Below, piece after piece: positions 32,980 to 41,092 of a stretch of DNA of 64,000 nt. How positions within the stretch are numbered: position 1 is the stretch's first letter; each line of letters begins with the position of its first letter. Under the pieces are notes generated by a model that saw only the letters and a list, made by a program, of their open reading frames with translations, was not told where the DNA came from and made no database searches. The DNA lies in assembly GCF_017792385.1 (NCBI RefSeq), contig NZ_CP051230.1:62001-126000 (forward strand). The letters are read 5' to 3'. The position numbers and the translations under genes are program-made. The DNA is from Hyphomonas sp. GTDB taxonomy: Bacteria > Pseudomonadota > Alphaproteobacteria > Caulobacterales > Hyphomonadaceae.

Positions 32980-33408
32980 ATGAAGCTCTCGCTATTAAGT
33001 TTAGCCGTTGTCTGCGTCACTGCATTCTTGGCAGGTCTGCCAGCGGGCGCAGAAGTGAACATTCATGCGAAAAACTGCACCTCCGACGATTTGACCCTGG
33101 TGACCTTCAATGGCGGGGACGGAGCGGAGTGGCTGATCGCAGACGGCGACACTCTGGATGCCATGGAGCAAGGCGCAACGGACTCACGTTCCAAAAAGCT
33201 GACATGCGACGCAGGTTGCTCCTGGTTCTACTCCTGCAATGAGCACTGCAAGCTGGCGGCGCAAGTCGACACCGCATTCACCCACACGAAAGATGTGCCG
33301 AAAGACTATTACGCCCGTGTATACGGCATCAGGCACGCCAAGCTGGACGTATCGATCACCAAGGACGAAATGCGCTGCGCAGACCCTTCCGCTGACGATG
33401 AAAAATAA
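32980..33408 (+). CDS. Secreted cysteine-rich protein A, unrecognised family
   Basis: 142 aa. Residues 1-24 are a signal peptide ending GLPAGA; the mature protein is ~118 aa and exported. It has six cysteines in the mature part: C33 (in KNCTSDD), C76, C80, C86, C90 (C-x3-C-x5-C-x3-C) and C133, so up to three disulfides are possible. A Trp sits after the second Cys of the cluster. It aligns without gaps over about 98 residues with the next gene's product, sharing HxKNCT, DL, GxxD, the whole cysteine cluster and KxxxQ. I recognise no family. ATG 32980 is chosen for the signal peptide; the frame is open upstream to 32827 with no signal. GC is visibly below neighbouring core genes (one counted 60-base line 53%). 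Confidence 0.75.
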   Translation: MKLSLLSLAVVCVTAFLAGLPAGAEVNIHAKNCTSDDLTLVTFNGGDGAEWLIADGDTLDAMEQGATDSRSKKLTCDAGCSWFYSCNEHCKLAAQVDTAFTHTKDVPKDYYARVYGIRHAKLDVSITKDEMRCADPSADDEK

Positions 33409-33489
33409 ATCAGCTTCCAGACCAGCGTGCGTGCTTCAGACTCCTTCTCCAGGATCAATAATATTGGTTGAGCCATTCAGGAAATCCAA

Positions 33490-33963
33490 ATGAAACTCTG
33501 TATACACGGCGTCTTCGCCCTCCTCTTTTCAACGTTCCTGGCAAGCCTGCCAGCTCACGCTGACGTCCACTTCCACGTCAAGAATTGCACGAAGATGGAT
33601 CTGGAATTCACCACCTACGATGGGCATGATAAAGTCGCGCAGATTCAATACAAGAAGTTCACCCTGAGGGGGCTGAAAGACGGGACGGATGACGTCTCCG
33701 CGACGAAAACGTCATGCCATATCGGGTGCCCTTGGGGTAAGTCCTGCAATTCCCGCTGCAAGATCCGCCTTCAATCGGATGTCGGCCGCAAATCCAAGAC
33801 CGCAAATGTTTACAAAGACCAGTACATTCGGTTCACCTCAGCGGAAATCGTCCCGGCATCAGGAAAGCCCCTCAGCGAGGGTCACACAAGGACCTGGTAC
33901 ACACTCGCTTCTGAAGAAGAGAAGTGCAGCGACCACGCAACCGACATCAAGCAACTTGACTGA
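33490..33963 (+). CDS. Secreted cysteine-rich protein B, paralogue of the upstream gene
   Basis: 157 aa. Signal peptide residues 1-24 ending SLPAHA. The mature cysteines C33, C76, C80, C86 and C90 are at exactly the same residue numbers as in the upstream protein, followed by a last Cys at 146 instead of 133. It also shares HVKNCT, DL, KxSCxxGCxWxxSCNxxCK and Q95. After residue 98 the two diverge and this one is longer. A duplicated secreted family is clear; function is not. ATG 33490 follows AGGAAA. One counted 60-base line is 45% GC. 81 bases behind the first gene, so likely one transcript. Confidence 0.75.
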   Translation: MKLCIHGVFALLFSTFLASLPAHADVHFHVKNCTKMDLEFTTYDGHDKVAQIQYKKFTLRGLKDGTDDVSATKTSCHIGCPWGKSCNSRCKIRLQSDVGRKSKTANVYKDQYIRFTSAEIVPASGKPLSEGHTRTWYTLASEEEKCSDHATDIKQLD

Positions 33964-34050
33964 ACCGCTGAGAACAGATTCCGTCCGCATACACTGTAAT
34001 TCAGGGTTGGCCACACGCTGGTCTTGCCCAAACTTCGGAAGCTCTGGGAG

Positions 34051-34080
34051 GGTCCGGTGCATCAGCTGATGCACCCCACC
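34051..34080. repeat. Long palindrome with a 20-bp perfect core between the cysteine-rich pair and parC
   Basis: GGTGCATCAGCTGATGCACC at 34056-34075 is perfectly self-complementary with no spacer. Beyond a 2-base mismatch on each side the symmetry resumes (GGT / ACC), giving 30 bases. It lies in the 214-base gap between the second cysteine-rich gene and the parC stop (convergent), where no ORF is supported. Use as hairpin, operator or recombination site is open. Confidence 0.7.
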
Positions 34081-34177
34081 ATACCAATGCGCGTGGTTCG
34101 AGCCCCTCAGGACGATCAGACAAGTTCAACCACTTCGGACACAGCTCCCTCTCCTGAGGACCGTGTTTCTTGTATAC

Positions 34178-36412
34178 CTAGCCGCTGAATGTGCCGCCGC
34201 GCGGGAAGCCTTTCGGCACGGTCTTGCCGGCCTGGGCCCGTTTGCCGATCCACTCTTCCCATTCCGGGAAAGCGCGGTGGCGGCCACCGGTCATGACGAT
34301 CAGGCCGTCACGCTTGTCGAAGGTCATCAGATCCTTCAGCGTATGCTTGCCGCTATAGGATTGCAGCTTGTTGCCCTTGCCGCGTGACATTTCGGGCAGT
34401 TCATCCAGCGGGAAGATCAGGAGTTTCCGGTTTGATCCGACCACGGCCAGCATGTCGCCCTCGACCGGCACGCAGACATTCAGCGCGCCCTTGCCGGTAT
34501 TCACTGCCTGCTTGCCCGCCTTGCGGTTTGATTCCAGTTCCTTTTCCTCGACCACGAAGCCATAGCCCTCACTCGAAGCGACCACGCGCTTGCGCTCGGG
34601 CTCGAACCGGAACATGGCGACAATGTCGACACTGTCTTCCAGATCGATGGAAAGCCGGATCGGTTCACCATGACCGCGCCCGCCCGGCAGCTTGTCGGCG
34701 GGCAGTGTGAATGCCCGGCCATCCGACGCCATCAGGATAATCTTGTCCGTACTCATCACTTCTTCGGAAAGGTAGAGCGCGTCGCCATCCTTGAATTTCG
34801 CGGATTCCGGATCGAGTCCATGGCCTTTCATGCCGCGAATCCAGCCCTGCTGGGACAGGACAATCGTCAGCGGCTCCTTCGGCAGGGTCGCCTCGAGCGC
34901 TGCGGCGAGGTCCACTTCCGCGACTTCTCCAAACGTGGCACGGCGGCGGCCAAGTTCGGAGTCCGGATCGAACGCCTCGCGCGCCTCCTTCAATTCCTTG
35001 GAGACCTTGCTCCACTGGCGGCGGGTCGAACCGATCAGCTTTGTCAGCTCCTCGCGTTCCTTCATCAGGCGGTCATGCTCGCCGCGAATTTCCATTTCCT
35101 CGAGCTTGCGCAGAGCCCGCAGACGAAGGTTCAAAATCGCTTCAGCCTGCGTGTCTGTCAGGTTGAAGGTCGACATGAGCACGTCTTTCGGCTCGTCCTC
35201 ATACCGGATGATCCGGATCACCTCATCAATGTTGAGATAGGCGATCAGATAGCCGTCGAGCAGGTGCAGGCGTTTCTCGATCTTGTCGAGGCGGAACTCT
35301 GCCCGGCGCACCACGACTTCGCGGCGGTGATCCAGATAGGCCTGCAGGACATCCTTCAGGCCCATGACCTGAGGCGCGCCCTTGTGCAACACATTCATGT
35401 TCAGGCTGAACCGCGTTTCCAGGTCGCAGACCTTGAACAGGCTCTCCATCAGGATTTCCGGTTCGACCGTCTTGGAGCGCGGCACCAGGATGAGGCGCAC
35501 ATCCTCGGCGCTCTCATCGCGAACATCATCCAGCAAAGGCAGCTTCTTGGCCTCGATCAGTTCGCCCAGCTTTTCCAACAGCCTGGATTTCTGCACCTGA
35601 TAGGGAATCTCGGTGACGACGATCTGATACGTCCCCCGACCGGTATCCTCGACTTCCCAGCGTGCCCGCATGCGGAAACTGCCACGGCCGGTCTCGTAGG
35701 CCTGGATCATCGCGTCCTTGCTCTCGACGATGATGCCGCCCGTCGGGAAGTCCGGCCCCTTGACGTAGTCCATCAATTCTTCGGTCGTTGCCTTCGGCTT
35801 CTCGATCAGCAGGCGCGCCGCATCAATCAGCTCTGCCGCATTGTGGGGAGGGATCGAGGTCGCCATGCCCACGGCAATGCCGCTGGCGCCATTGGCCAGC
35901 AGGTTCGGGAAGCCGGCCGGCAGCACGACAGGCTCTTCATCATTCTCGGCATAATTGGCGCGAAAATCGACCGCATTCTCGTTGAGGCCGTCCAGCAGCA
36001 GCTCGGCCGCAACCGTCATCCGCGCTTCAGTGTAACGATAGGCAGCGGCGCTATCGCCATCGATATTGCCGAAATTGCCTTGCCCATCGACCAGCGGATA
36101 GCGGACCGTGAAATCCTGCGCCAGGCGCACCAGCGTGTCATAGATCGAGCTGTCGCCGTGCGGGTGGAAATTACCCATCACGTCGCCAACGATCTTGGCG
36201 CATTTGCGATAGCCGCCTTCAGGGTCCAGCTTCAGGACACGCATGCCATACAGGATACGGCGCTGGACGGGCTTCAGGCCGTCGCGCACATCCGGCAGGG
36301 CCCGGGCGGTAATCGTCGACAGCGCATAGGCGAGATAGCGCTTGGAAAGCGCCTCGCTCATCGGCTCGTTGATGATCCGGTCTTCCGGCGTCCCGTCAAT
36401 CAAATCGGACAT
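34178..36412 (-). CDS. parC: DNA topoisomerase IV subunit A
   Basis: 744 aa; with ParE decatenates replicated chromosomes. The N-terminal breakage-reunion domain carries LAYALSTITARALPDVRDGL and KPVQRRILYGM, and the catalytic Tyr at about residue 127 in AAYRYTEARMT. The C-terminal half has repeated beta-propeller strands (DKIILMASDGRAFTLPADKL, KQAVNTGKGALNVCVPVEGD). The GyrA-box of gyrase is absent and the C-terminal domain is short, which separates it from GyrA. ATG 36412. Divergent from the extensin-like gene. Confidence 0.95.
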   Translation of the reverse strand: MSDLIDGTPEDRIINEPMSEALSKRYLAYALSTITARALPDVRDGLKPVQRRILYGMRVLKLDPEGGYRKCAKIVGDVMGNFHPHGDSSIYDTLVRLAQDFTVRYPLVDGQGNFGNIDGDSAAAYRYTEARMTVAAELLLDGLNENAVDFRANYAENDEEPVVLPAGFPNLLANGASGIAVGMATSIPPHNAAELIDAARLLIEKPKATTEELMDYVKGPDFPTGGIIVESKDAMIQAYETGRGSFRMRARWEVEDTGRGTYQIVVTEIPYQVQKSRLLEKLGELIEAKKLPLLDDVRDESAEDVRLILVPRSKTVEPEILMESLFKVCDLETRFSLNMNVLHKGAPQVMGLKDVLQAYLDHRREVVVRRAEFRLDKIEKRLHLLDGYLIAYLNIDEVIRIIRYEDEPKDVLMSTFNLTDTQAEAILNLRLRALRKLEEMEIRGEHDRLMKEREELTKLIGSTRRQWSKVSKELKEAREAFDPDSELGRRRATFGEVAEVDLAAALEATLPKEPLTIVLSQQGWIRGMKGHGLDPESAKFKDGDALYLSEEVMSTDKIILMASDGRAFTLPADKLPGGRGHGEPIRLSIDLEDSVDIVAMFRFEPERKRVVASSEGYGFVVEEKELESNRKAGKQAVNTGKGALNVCVPVEGDMLAVVGSNRKLLIFPLDELPEMSRGKGNKLQSYSGKHTLKDLMTFDKRDGLIVMTGGRHRAFPEWEEWIGKRAQAGKTVPKGFPRGGTFSG

Positions 36413-36539
36413 TCTGGCCTCTTTGCAGTTCGTGCCACATTCTGGTGCAGGCCCTTGATTAAAGTCAGCGACTCACGGGCCGGAGCACGTTAACACAAAC
36501 GTCGTTTTGGTTAAGGAAAGGAAAAGGGCGCAGCTGCAG

Positions 36540-37223
36540 ATGAACGCACTCAAGGCATGGATCATCCTGATCGGCGTACCGGTGCTGTGCGTTCTGGTGT
36601 TCTTCTGGCTGGCGCCACCGCGTCACAATCCTTTCGCCCCGGTCGACCTGACCGAGCCGCCGGGCCTCGGCACCTGGCACCAACTGACCCGCGCCAAGAA
36701 GAACCGGGAACTTTGTTTCACCGCGCTGGACGAGGCAGGCGTCCTGTACACCCCGCTGGAAGATCAGGACATGGCCGGCAGCTGTGGCCTCTATGACGCT
36801 CTGACCCTGGACCAGACCCTGACGCCATACTCCGCCCCCCTCCGCATGACCTGCGCGCAGGCCGCCGCGCTGTACACATGGGAACGCCATGTCGCCCGGC
36901 CGGCGGCAGTGGACATCTTCGGGTCTCCCATCGCCCGGATTGAAACCTATGGCAGCTTCTCCTGCCGCAATATCGCAGGCACGCGGCGCATGTCCCAGCA
37001 TGGTCTCGGCAATGCCATCGACATTGCCGGCTTCCGGCTGGAGGACGGGCGATTCGTCAATGTGAAGTCACATTGGGATGCAGGCGGGGCTGAACAGAAA
37101 TTCCTGCGTCGCCTTCACAAGGGCGCCTGCGACCTTTTCTCGGTGACTTTGGGACCGGAATACAATGCCGCCCATGCCGATCATTTTCATCTCGACATGG
37201 GCGGTGGAAAAGTCTGCCGGTGA
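36540..37223 (+). CDS. Extensin-like C-terminal domain protein (PF06904), membrane-anchored
   Basis: 227 aa. Starts MNALKAWIILIGVPVLCVLV with one membrane helix (residues 5-27). The catalytic-looking core is the extensin/MepA-like metal site SQHGLGNAIDIAGFRLEDGR and AHADHFHLDMGGG, with His and Asp placed as in LAS-type peptidases. Four to six cysteines (ELCF, GSCG, MTCA, SFSCR, GACD, KVCR) suggest periplasmic disulfides. Likely a peptidoglycan-acting enzyme by analogy; unproven in this family. ATG 36540 is used; the longer frame opens with TTG. Confidence 0.85.
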   Translation: MNALKAWIILIGVPVLCVLVFFWLAPPRHNPFAPVDLTEPPGLGTWHQLTRAKKNRELCFTALDEAGVLYTPLEDQDMAGSCGLYDALTLDQTLTPYSAPLRMTCAQAAALYTWERHVARPAAVDIFGSPIARIETYGSFSCRNIAGTRRMSQHGLGNAIDIAGFRLEDGRFVNVKSHWDAGGAEQKFLRRLHKGACDLFSVTLGPEYNAAHADHFHLDMGGGKVCR

Positions 37224-37228
37224 CCGGA

Positions 37229-37414
37229 TCAGTCAAGGCATTTGAAGCCGTCTTCGGTCACTTCCTTGACGCGGCCTTCGCCGCCACAAACGCGCAGCGC
37301 GGTCTCGGTGTTCTCGTAGATCGCATCGCGGCCATGTTCGTCAGCGTCTACGTGGATGCAGCCCGCCAGGGTCATTGTGGCAATGGCGGTTGCGGCAAGT
37401 ACAGTTTTCTTCAT
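37229..37414 (-). CDS. Small putative lipoprotein, 61 aa
   Basis: MKKTVLAATAIATMTLAGCI has a lipobox (LAGC, Cys19), so export and lipid anchoring are predicted. The remaining 42 residues are charged, with two more cysteines (LRVCGGEG and FKCLD). No family recognised. It lies downstream of recO (about 100 bases) and converges with the extensin-like gene, 5 bases apart. ATG 37414 is used rather than an upstream start without signal sequence. Confidence 0.65.
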   Translation of the reverse strand: MKKTVLAATAIATMTLAGCIHVDADEHGRDAIYENTETALRVCGGEGRVKEVTEDGFKCLD

Positions 37415-37517
37415 GGCATCAGCCTTCTCGTTTGCACGGAACGCCCCAGTCCTCACCGCCCAGATATCACCACGCAAAATGAATGTCTTCTGAACACATG
37501 CCGGAAACTGCGATTGC

Positions 37518-38249
37518 CTAACGCTGTTTCAGGATGCGCCCCACAAGCCGGGTCCGTTCCGGCGGTACACCGCGATTGAGCCCGCCGAACAGGCGCGCCT
37601 CCAGGAAATGCCCTGTCAGGGTCAGTCCGTCGGCAATGTCATCCGGTGCCACAGGCGCCGCAGACTGTGTCAGGAATTGCGGCAGGCGTAGCAGGCGCTC
37701 AACATAGTCTTCAGCTTCCGATCCTCGCACGGCCCTGCCGGTTTTTGGCGACACATGGGTCAGGCCGTCATTGGCGCCTGACAATGCACACGCATCAAGG
37801 TCCAGTCCGAAGCCCAGCGCAGACAGAAGGCCCAGCTCCCAACGGACGTATAGAGCTGGCCAGATTTCGCGCGCCTCGATCTGGTCGAGCAGCAATTCGG
37901 TCGCTTCGAATAGCGCCGAACCGGCCGCATCACCCTCGTCCAGCCCGCCCCGCAGGATGGCTGTAATGGACGAAATGGCCGACAGCGCCGCCGGGTCGTC
38001 CAGCACCCGCGCAGCCCGTTCACGGCTCGCCTCCGCGACATCAAACCGCCCGAGCGAGTCTTCCAGCCGCCCTGTCCAGCTGAGGGACACCGAATTTCCG
38101 GCTTCGTATTGCGCCCGACGCTTTCGTGAGGACCCGCCATAGACGAGGCCGGATCGCCTCCCGCGCGTACGGGTCAGAACGTCGAGGATGAGGCCGCCTT
38201 CCCCGAACCGGCGCCCGCCGAGGATTATGCCGTCATCGGACCAGTTCAA
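37518..38249 (-). CDS. recO: DNA repair protein RecO
   Basis: 243 aa. RecF-pathway mediator that helps RecA load onto SSB-coated DNA. N-terminal OB fold: WSDDGIILGGRRFGEGGLIL and DVLTRTRGRRSGLVYGGSSR. Helical core with LYVRWELGLLSALGFGLDLD then ACALSG; the zinc-finger cysteines are reduced to one visible Cys (DACALSG), as in many alphaproteobacterial RecO. The start overlaps the era stop by 4 bases. Last gene of the rpoZ-rsh-pyrE-pdxJ-acpS-rnc-era-recO run. Confidence 0.93.
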   Translation of the reverse strand: MNWSDDGIILGGRRFGEGGLILDVLTRTRGRRSGLVYGGSSRKRRAQYEAGNSVSLSWTGRLEDSLGRFDVAEASRERAARVLDDPAALSAISSITAILRGGLDEGDAAGSALFEATELLLDQIEAREIWPALYVRWELGLLSALGFGLDLDACALSGANDGLTHVSPKTGRAVRGSEAEDYVERLLRLPQFLTQSAAPVAPDDIADGLTLTGHFLEARLFGGLNRGVPPERTRLVGRILKQR

Positions 38250-39193
38250 ACATCAAACTCCAGGCCCAGCCCCTGATAGCTTTCCCGGCGCTCCTGCCAG
38301 CGTTCATCCACTTTGACGAACAGGAACAGATGCACCTTCCGGCCCAGCATCTCGGACAATTCCTCCCGGGCCTTGCGCCCGACATCCTTGATCACGGACC
38401 CGCCCTTGCCCAGCACCATGGATTTGTGATTATCGCGCCCGACAATCACGACCTGCTGCACACGAACGGACCCGTCCTTGCGCTCTTCCCAGCTCTCGGT
38501 CTCGACCATCAACTGGTAGGGAAGCTCCTGATGCAGACGCAGCATCAGCTTTTCGCGTGTCACTTCGGCCGCCAGGAGACGCATGGGAAGGTCCGCAATC
38601 TGGTCGGGCGGATACAGCGCCGGGCCTTCCGGCATCTTCTCGGCGATGGCGCGCTCCAAGGCGTCGACCCCGTCACCATTCTCGGCAGAGATCATGAAGA
38701 TCTCCTCATAGACACCGGTCTCGCTCAATTCAGCGATGATCGGCAGTATCTGGTCATGCGGAAACAGGTCGATCTTGTTCAAAGCCAGGAACGCCTTGCG
38801 GCCGGTCTGCTGAAGTTGTTCGATCACCCGGCGGTCATCTTCCAGGGATTTTTTCTGCGCGCCGTCCACCTTGCCATCCCGCTCGGCCACCCAGGCCGAT
38901 GCATCAATCAGGTGGACAATCGCATCGGCATCTTCCGCGCCGCTCCAGGCCGCCTTGACCATGGCCCGGTCCAGTCGACGCTTCGCCGCAAATATCCCGG
39001 GTGTGTCAACCAGCACGATCTGGGTGCCGTCCAGCTGCGCCACCCCGCGCACAGGGAACCGCGTCGTCTGCACCTTGTGCGTGACGATCGCCACCTTGGT
39101 GCCGACAAGGCGGTTGGTCAGGGTCGACTTTCCGGCATTCGGCGCGCCGATGATGGCGGCAAATCCGGCACGGGTGATTTCGGTCTCGGTCAT
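38246..39193 (-). CDS. era: GTPase Era
   Basis: 315 aa. Ribosome small-subunit assembly GTPase. G1 GAPNAGKSTLTNRLVG, G3 DTPG in VLVDTPGIFAAKRR, G4 NKID, then the KH domain with GRDNHKSMVLGKGGSVIKDV near residue 250. Full length. Overlaps rnc (upstream) and recO (downstream) by 4 bases each, so translation is likely coupled. Confidence 0.97.
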   Translation of the reverse strand: MTETEITRAGFAAIIGAPNAGKSTLTNRLVGTKVAIVTHKVQTTRFPVRGVAQLDGTQIVLVDTPGIFAAKRRLDRAMVKAAWSGAEDADAIVHLIDASAWVAERDGKVDGAQKKSLEDDRRVIEQLQQTGRKAFLALNKIDLFPHDQILPIIAELSETGVYEEIFMISAENGDGVDALERAIAEKMPEGPALYPPDQIADLPMRLLAAEVTREKLMLRLHQELPYQLMVETESWEERKDGSVRVQQVVIVGRDNHKSMVLGKGGSVIKDVGRKAREELSEMLGRKVHLFLFVKVDERWQERRESYQGLGLEFDV

Positions 39194-39945
39194 TGGGCTC
39201 CGGTCAGGCTGTCGAGAAGAAGGGCGGCAGCATTACGCTCAGCATCGCGCTTTGACGAGCCCGCGGCAACAGCCGCGCCCCGATCCGCCACACGCACCTC
39301 GACTTCATAAGTGGGTTCATGATCGGGCCCCGACCGGCGGACCACGTCATAGTCCGGCAGCGGCAGGCCCTGTCCCTGTGCCCATTCCTGCAGCAGGGTC
39401 TTGGGGTCCTTGGTCTGGGTCGGCGGCGCATCAAATTGCGGCGCCCACCCTTTCTCAATGAATTTCCGGGCCGTACTCAGGCCGGCATCCTGATACAGCG
39501 CCCCGATGATCGCCTCGCAGGCATCGCCAAGGGTCGACTCGCGCCGGCGTCCGCCTGAGGCGACTTCCCCCTCTGACATGATGATGTAGTTCTCCAGCCC
39601 CAGATGCCGCATTGCGTCGGCACAGGCGCCTTTCTTCACGAACCCGTTGAGTCGCGGTGCCAGATCCCCTTCGCTTTCCATACGGCGCCGGTCGATCAAC
39701 CGGTCTGCGATGACCAGGTTCAGCACGCGGTCACCCAGGAATTCGAGGCGTTGATTGGACAGGCGGACGGAGTCTACCGATGACACAGCGCTGGGATGGG
39801 TCAGCGCACGGACGAGGGTTTCCTGCGACTTGAATTTGTGTCCAAGAATGGCCTCGACCTGCTTGAGGTCTGCTTCGGACAGCGATGGCTGGCTGCCCTT
39901 TCCCTTCGCCCGCAGGCGGGTCCGTTTCGGACGCGCGGCGCTCAT
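39190..39945 (-). CDS. rnc: Ribonuclease III
   Basis: 251 aa. Cleaves double-stranded RNA in rRNA and mRNA processing. The N-terminal nuclease domain has the signature NQRLEFLGDRVLNLVIADRL (acidic catalytic residues), then GDACEAIIGALYQDAGLSTA. The C-terminal double-stranded RNA-binding domain reads PKTLLQEWAQGQGLPLPDYD and ends AAVAAGSSKRDAERNAAALL. A basic N-terminal extension (ARPKRTRLRAKGKG) is slightly longer than usual. It overlaps acpS and era by 4 bases each. Confidence 0.97.
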   Translation of the reverse strand: MSAARPKRTRLRAKGKGSQPSLSEADLKQVEAILGHKFKSQETLVRALTHPSAVSSVDSVRLSNQRLEFLGDRVLNLVIADRLIDRRRMESEGDLAPRLNGFVKKGACADAMRHLGLENYIIMSEGEVASGGRRRESTLGDACEAIIGALYQDAGLSTARKFIEKGWAPQFDAPPTQTKDPKTLLQEWAQGQGLPLPDYDVVRRSGPDHEPTYEVEVRVADRGAAVAAGSSKRDAERNAAALLLDSLTGAQ

Positions 39946-40352
39946 GTCTCGACCTTTGGCAGGGCTTCGATGATCACTTGCGCTTCCGCCCAGGGATAAT
40001 CATCCGTGATGGTCAGATGAATGACCGCCTCGTGGCCGTCCGGAACCATCTTGGCAAGGCGCTCGGCTGCGCCACCGGTCAGGGCCAGGGTCGGCTTCCC
40101 GGTCGGCAGGTTCACCACCCCCAGATGTTTCCAGTGCACGCCCCGTCGCGGCACACCGGTGCCCAGTGCCTTGGCGCACGCTTCCTTGGCGGCAAATCGC
40201 TTGGCATAGGTCTCCGCCGTCCGGCGACGGCGCCGGGCCAGTGCAATCTCCACCTCGGTAAAGACGCGGTTCTCGAACCGTTCGCCGAACCGTTCCAGCG
40301 TCTTTTCGACCCGTTCGATATTGCAGAGATCATTCCCGATACCGATGATCAT
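39942..40352 (-). CDS. acpS: Holo-[acyl-carrier-protein] synthase
   Basis: 136 aa. Attaches 4'-phosphopantetheine from CoA to acyl carrier protein. Signatures IIGIGNDLCNIERVEKTLER (metal-binding Asp) and AKRFAAKEACAKALGTGVPR (FAAKEA). Slightly long for the family, with ordinary C-terminal strands. It overlaps pdxJ and rnc by 4 bases each; no lepB lies between it and rnc. Confidence 0.95.
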   Translation of the reverse strand: MIIGIGNDLCNIERVEKTLERFGERFENRVFTEVEIALARRRRRTAETYAKRFAAKEACAKALGTGVPRRGVHWKHLGVVNLPTGKPTLALTGGAAERLAKMVPDGHEAVIHLTITDDYPWAEAQVIIEALPKVET

Positions 40353-41092
40353 GCGCGCGCCTCATCCATCAGGCGACGCATTTCCAGAATGGCCGCCTCA
40401 AGCCCGATGAAGATCGCCTCTCCGATCAGGAAGTGACCAATGTTCAGTTCGGCAAGTTCTGGAATGGCCGCGACCGGGGCGACATTCTCGAAGGTCAGCC
40501 CGTGCCCGGCATGTGGCTCCACCCCGCGCTTGCGGGCTTCGGCTGCGGCAACCTTCAGGCGCTCCAGTTCCGGCGCGGCCGCCTCCATGCCCCCCTCGAT
40601 CCAAAGTTCGGCATACTTGCCGGTGTGTAATTCCACGACAGGCGCCTGCAGGACTTCCGCAACAGCGATCTGGACCGGGTCAGGTTCAATGAAGAGCGAG
40701 ACTCGCGCACCGGACTCATTCAGCCGGCGCACGATCGGTGCGATCTGGTTGTGCAGGCCTGCCACATCCAGGCCGCCTTCGGTGGTGCGTTCCTCGCGCT
40801 TCTCCGGTACGATGCAGGCCGCCTGCGGACGGAACCGGCAGGCGATGTCCGTCATTTCTTCGGTGGCCGCCATCTCCAGGTTGATCGGCAGGCTGGACGC
40901 AGCACGGATGGCCTCCAGATCGCCATCGCGAATATGCCGGCGATCTTCACGGAGATGGATTGTAATACCGTCCGCCCCGGCCTCGGCCGCAATCGCCGCC
41001 GCGCGCATCGGGTCAGGATGGTCCCCGCCCCGCGCATTGCGGATCGTCGCCACGTGATCGATGTTCACACCGAGGCGGAGCCGGTCGGTCAT
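40349..41092 (-). CDS. pdxJ: Pyridoxine 5'-phosphate synthase
   Basis: 247 aa TIM barrel that joins 1-deoxyxylulose 5-phosphate and 3-amino-2-oxopropyl phosphate to pyridoxine 5'-phosphate. Signatures: RLGVNIDHVATIRNARGGDH with the active-site His, TIHLREDRRHIRDGDL and GVEPHAGHGLTFENV. Its start shares a base with the pyrE stop (TGATG) and its end overlaps acpS. Confidence 0.96.
   Translation of the reverse strand: MTDRLRLGVNIDHVATIRNARGGDHPDPMRAAAIAAEAGADGITIHLREDRRHIRDGDLEAIRAASSLPINLEMAATEEMTDIACRFRPQAACIVPEKREERTTEGGLDVAGLHNQIAPIVRRLNESGARVSLFIEPDPVQIAVAEVLQAPVVELHTGKYAELWIEGGMEAAAPELERLKVAAAEARKRGVEPHAGHGLTFENVAPVAAIPELAELNIGHFLIGEAIFIGLEAAILEMRRLMDEARA

Noticed and set aside
34095..34105. 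GGTTCGAGCCC, similar to a tRNA T-loop
   Set aside because: The flanking five bases cannot pair as a T-stem and no acceptor, D or anticodon arms are found around it.
34670..36493. 607-aa plus-strand open frame opposite parC
   Set aside because: Antisense of an unmistakable parC; His/Gln/Arg-rich composition typical of shadow frames.
36447..36495. Possible CtrA site in the parC/extensin divergent region
   Set aside because: TTAA words occur, but not with the 7-base spacing.
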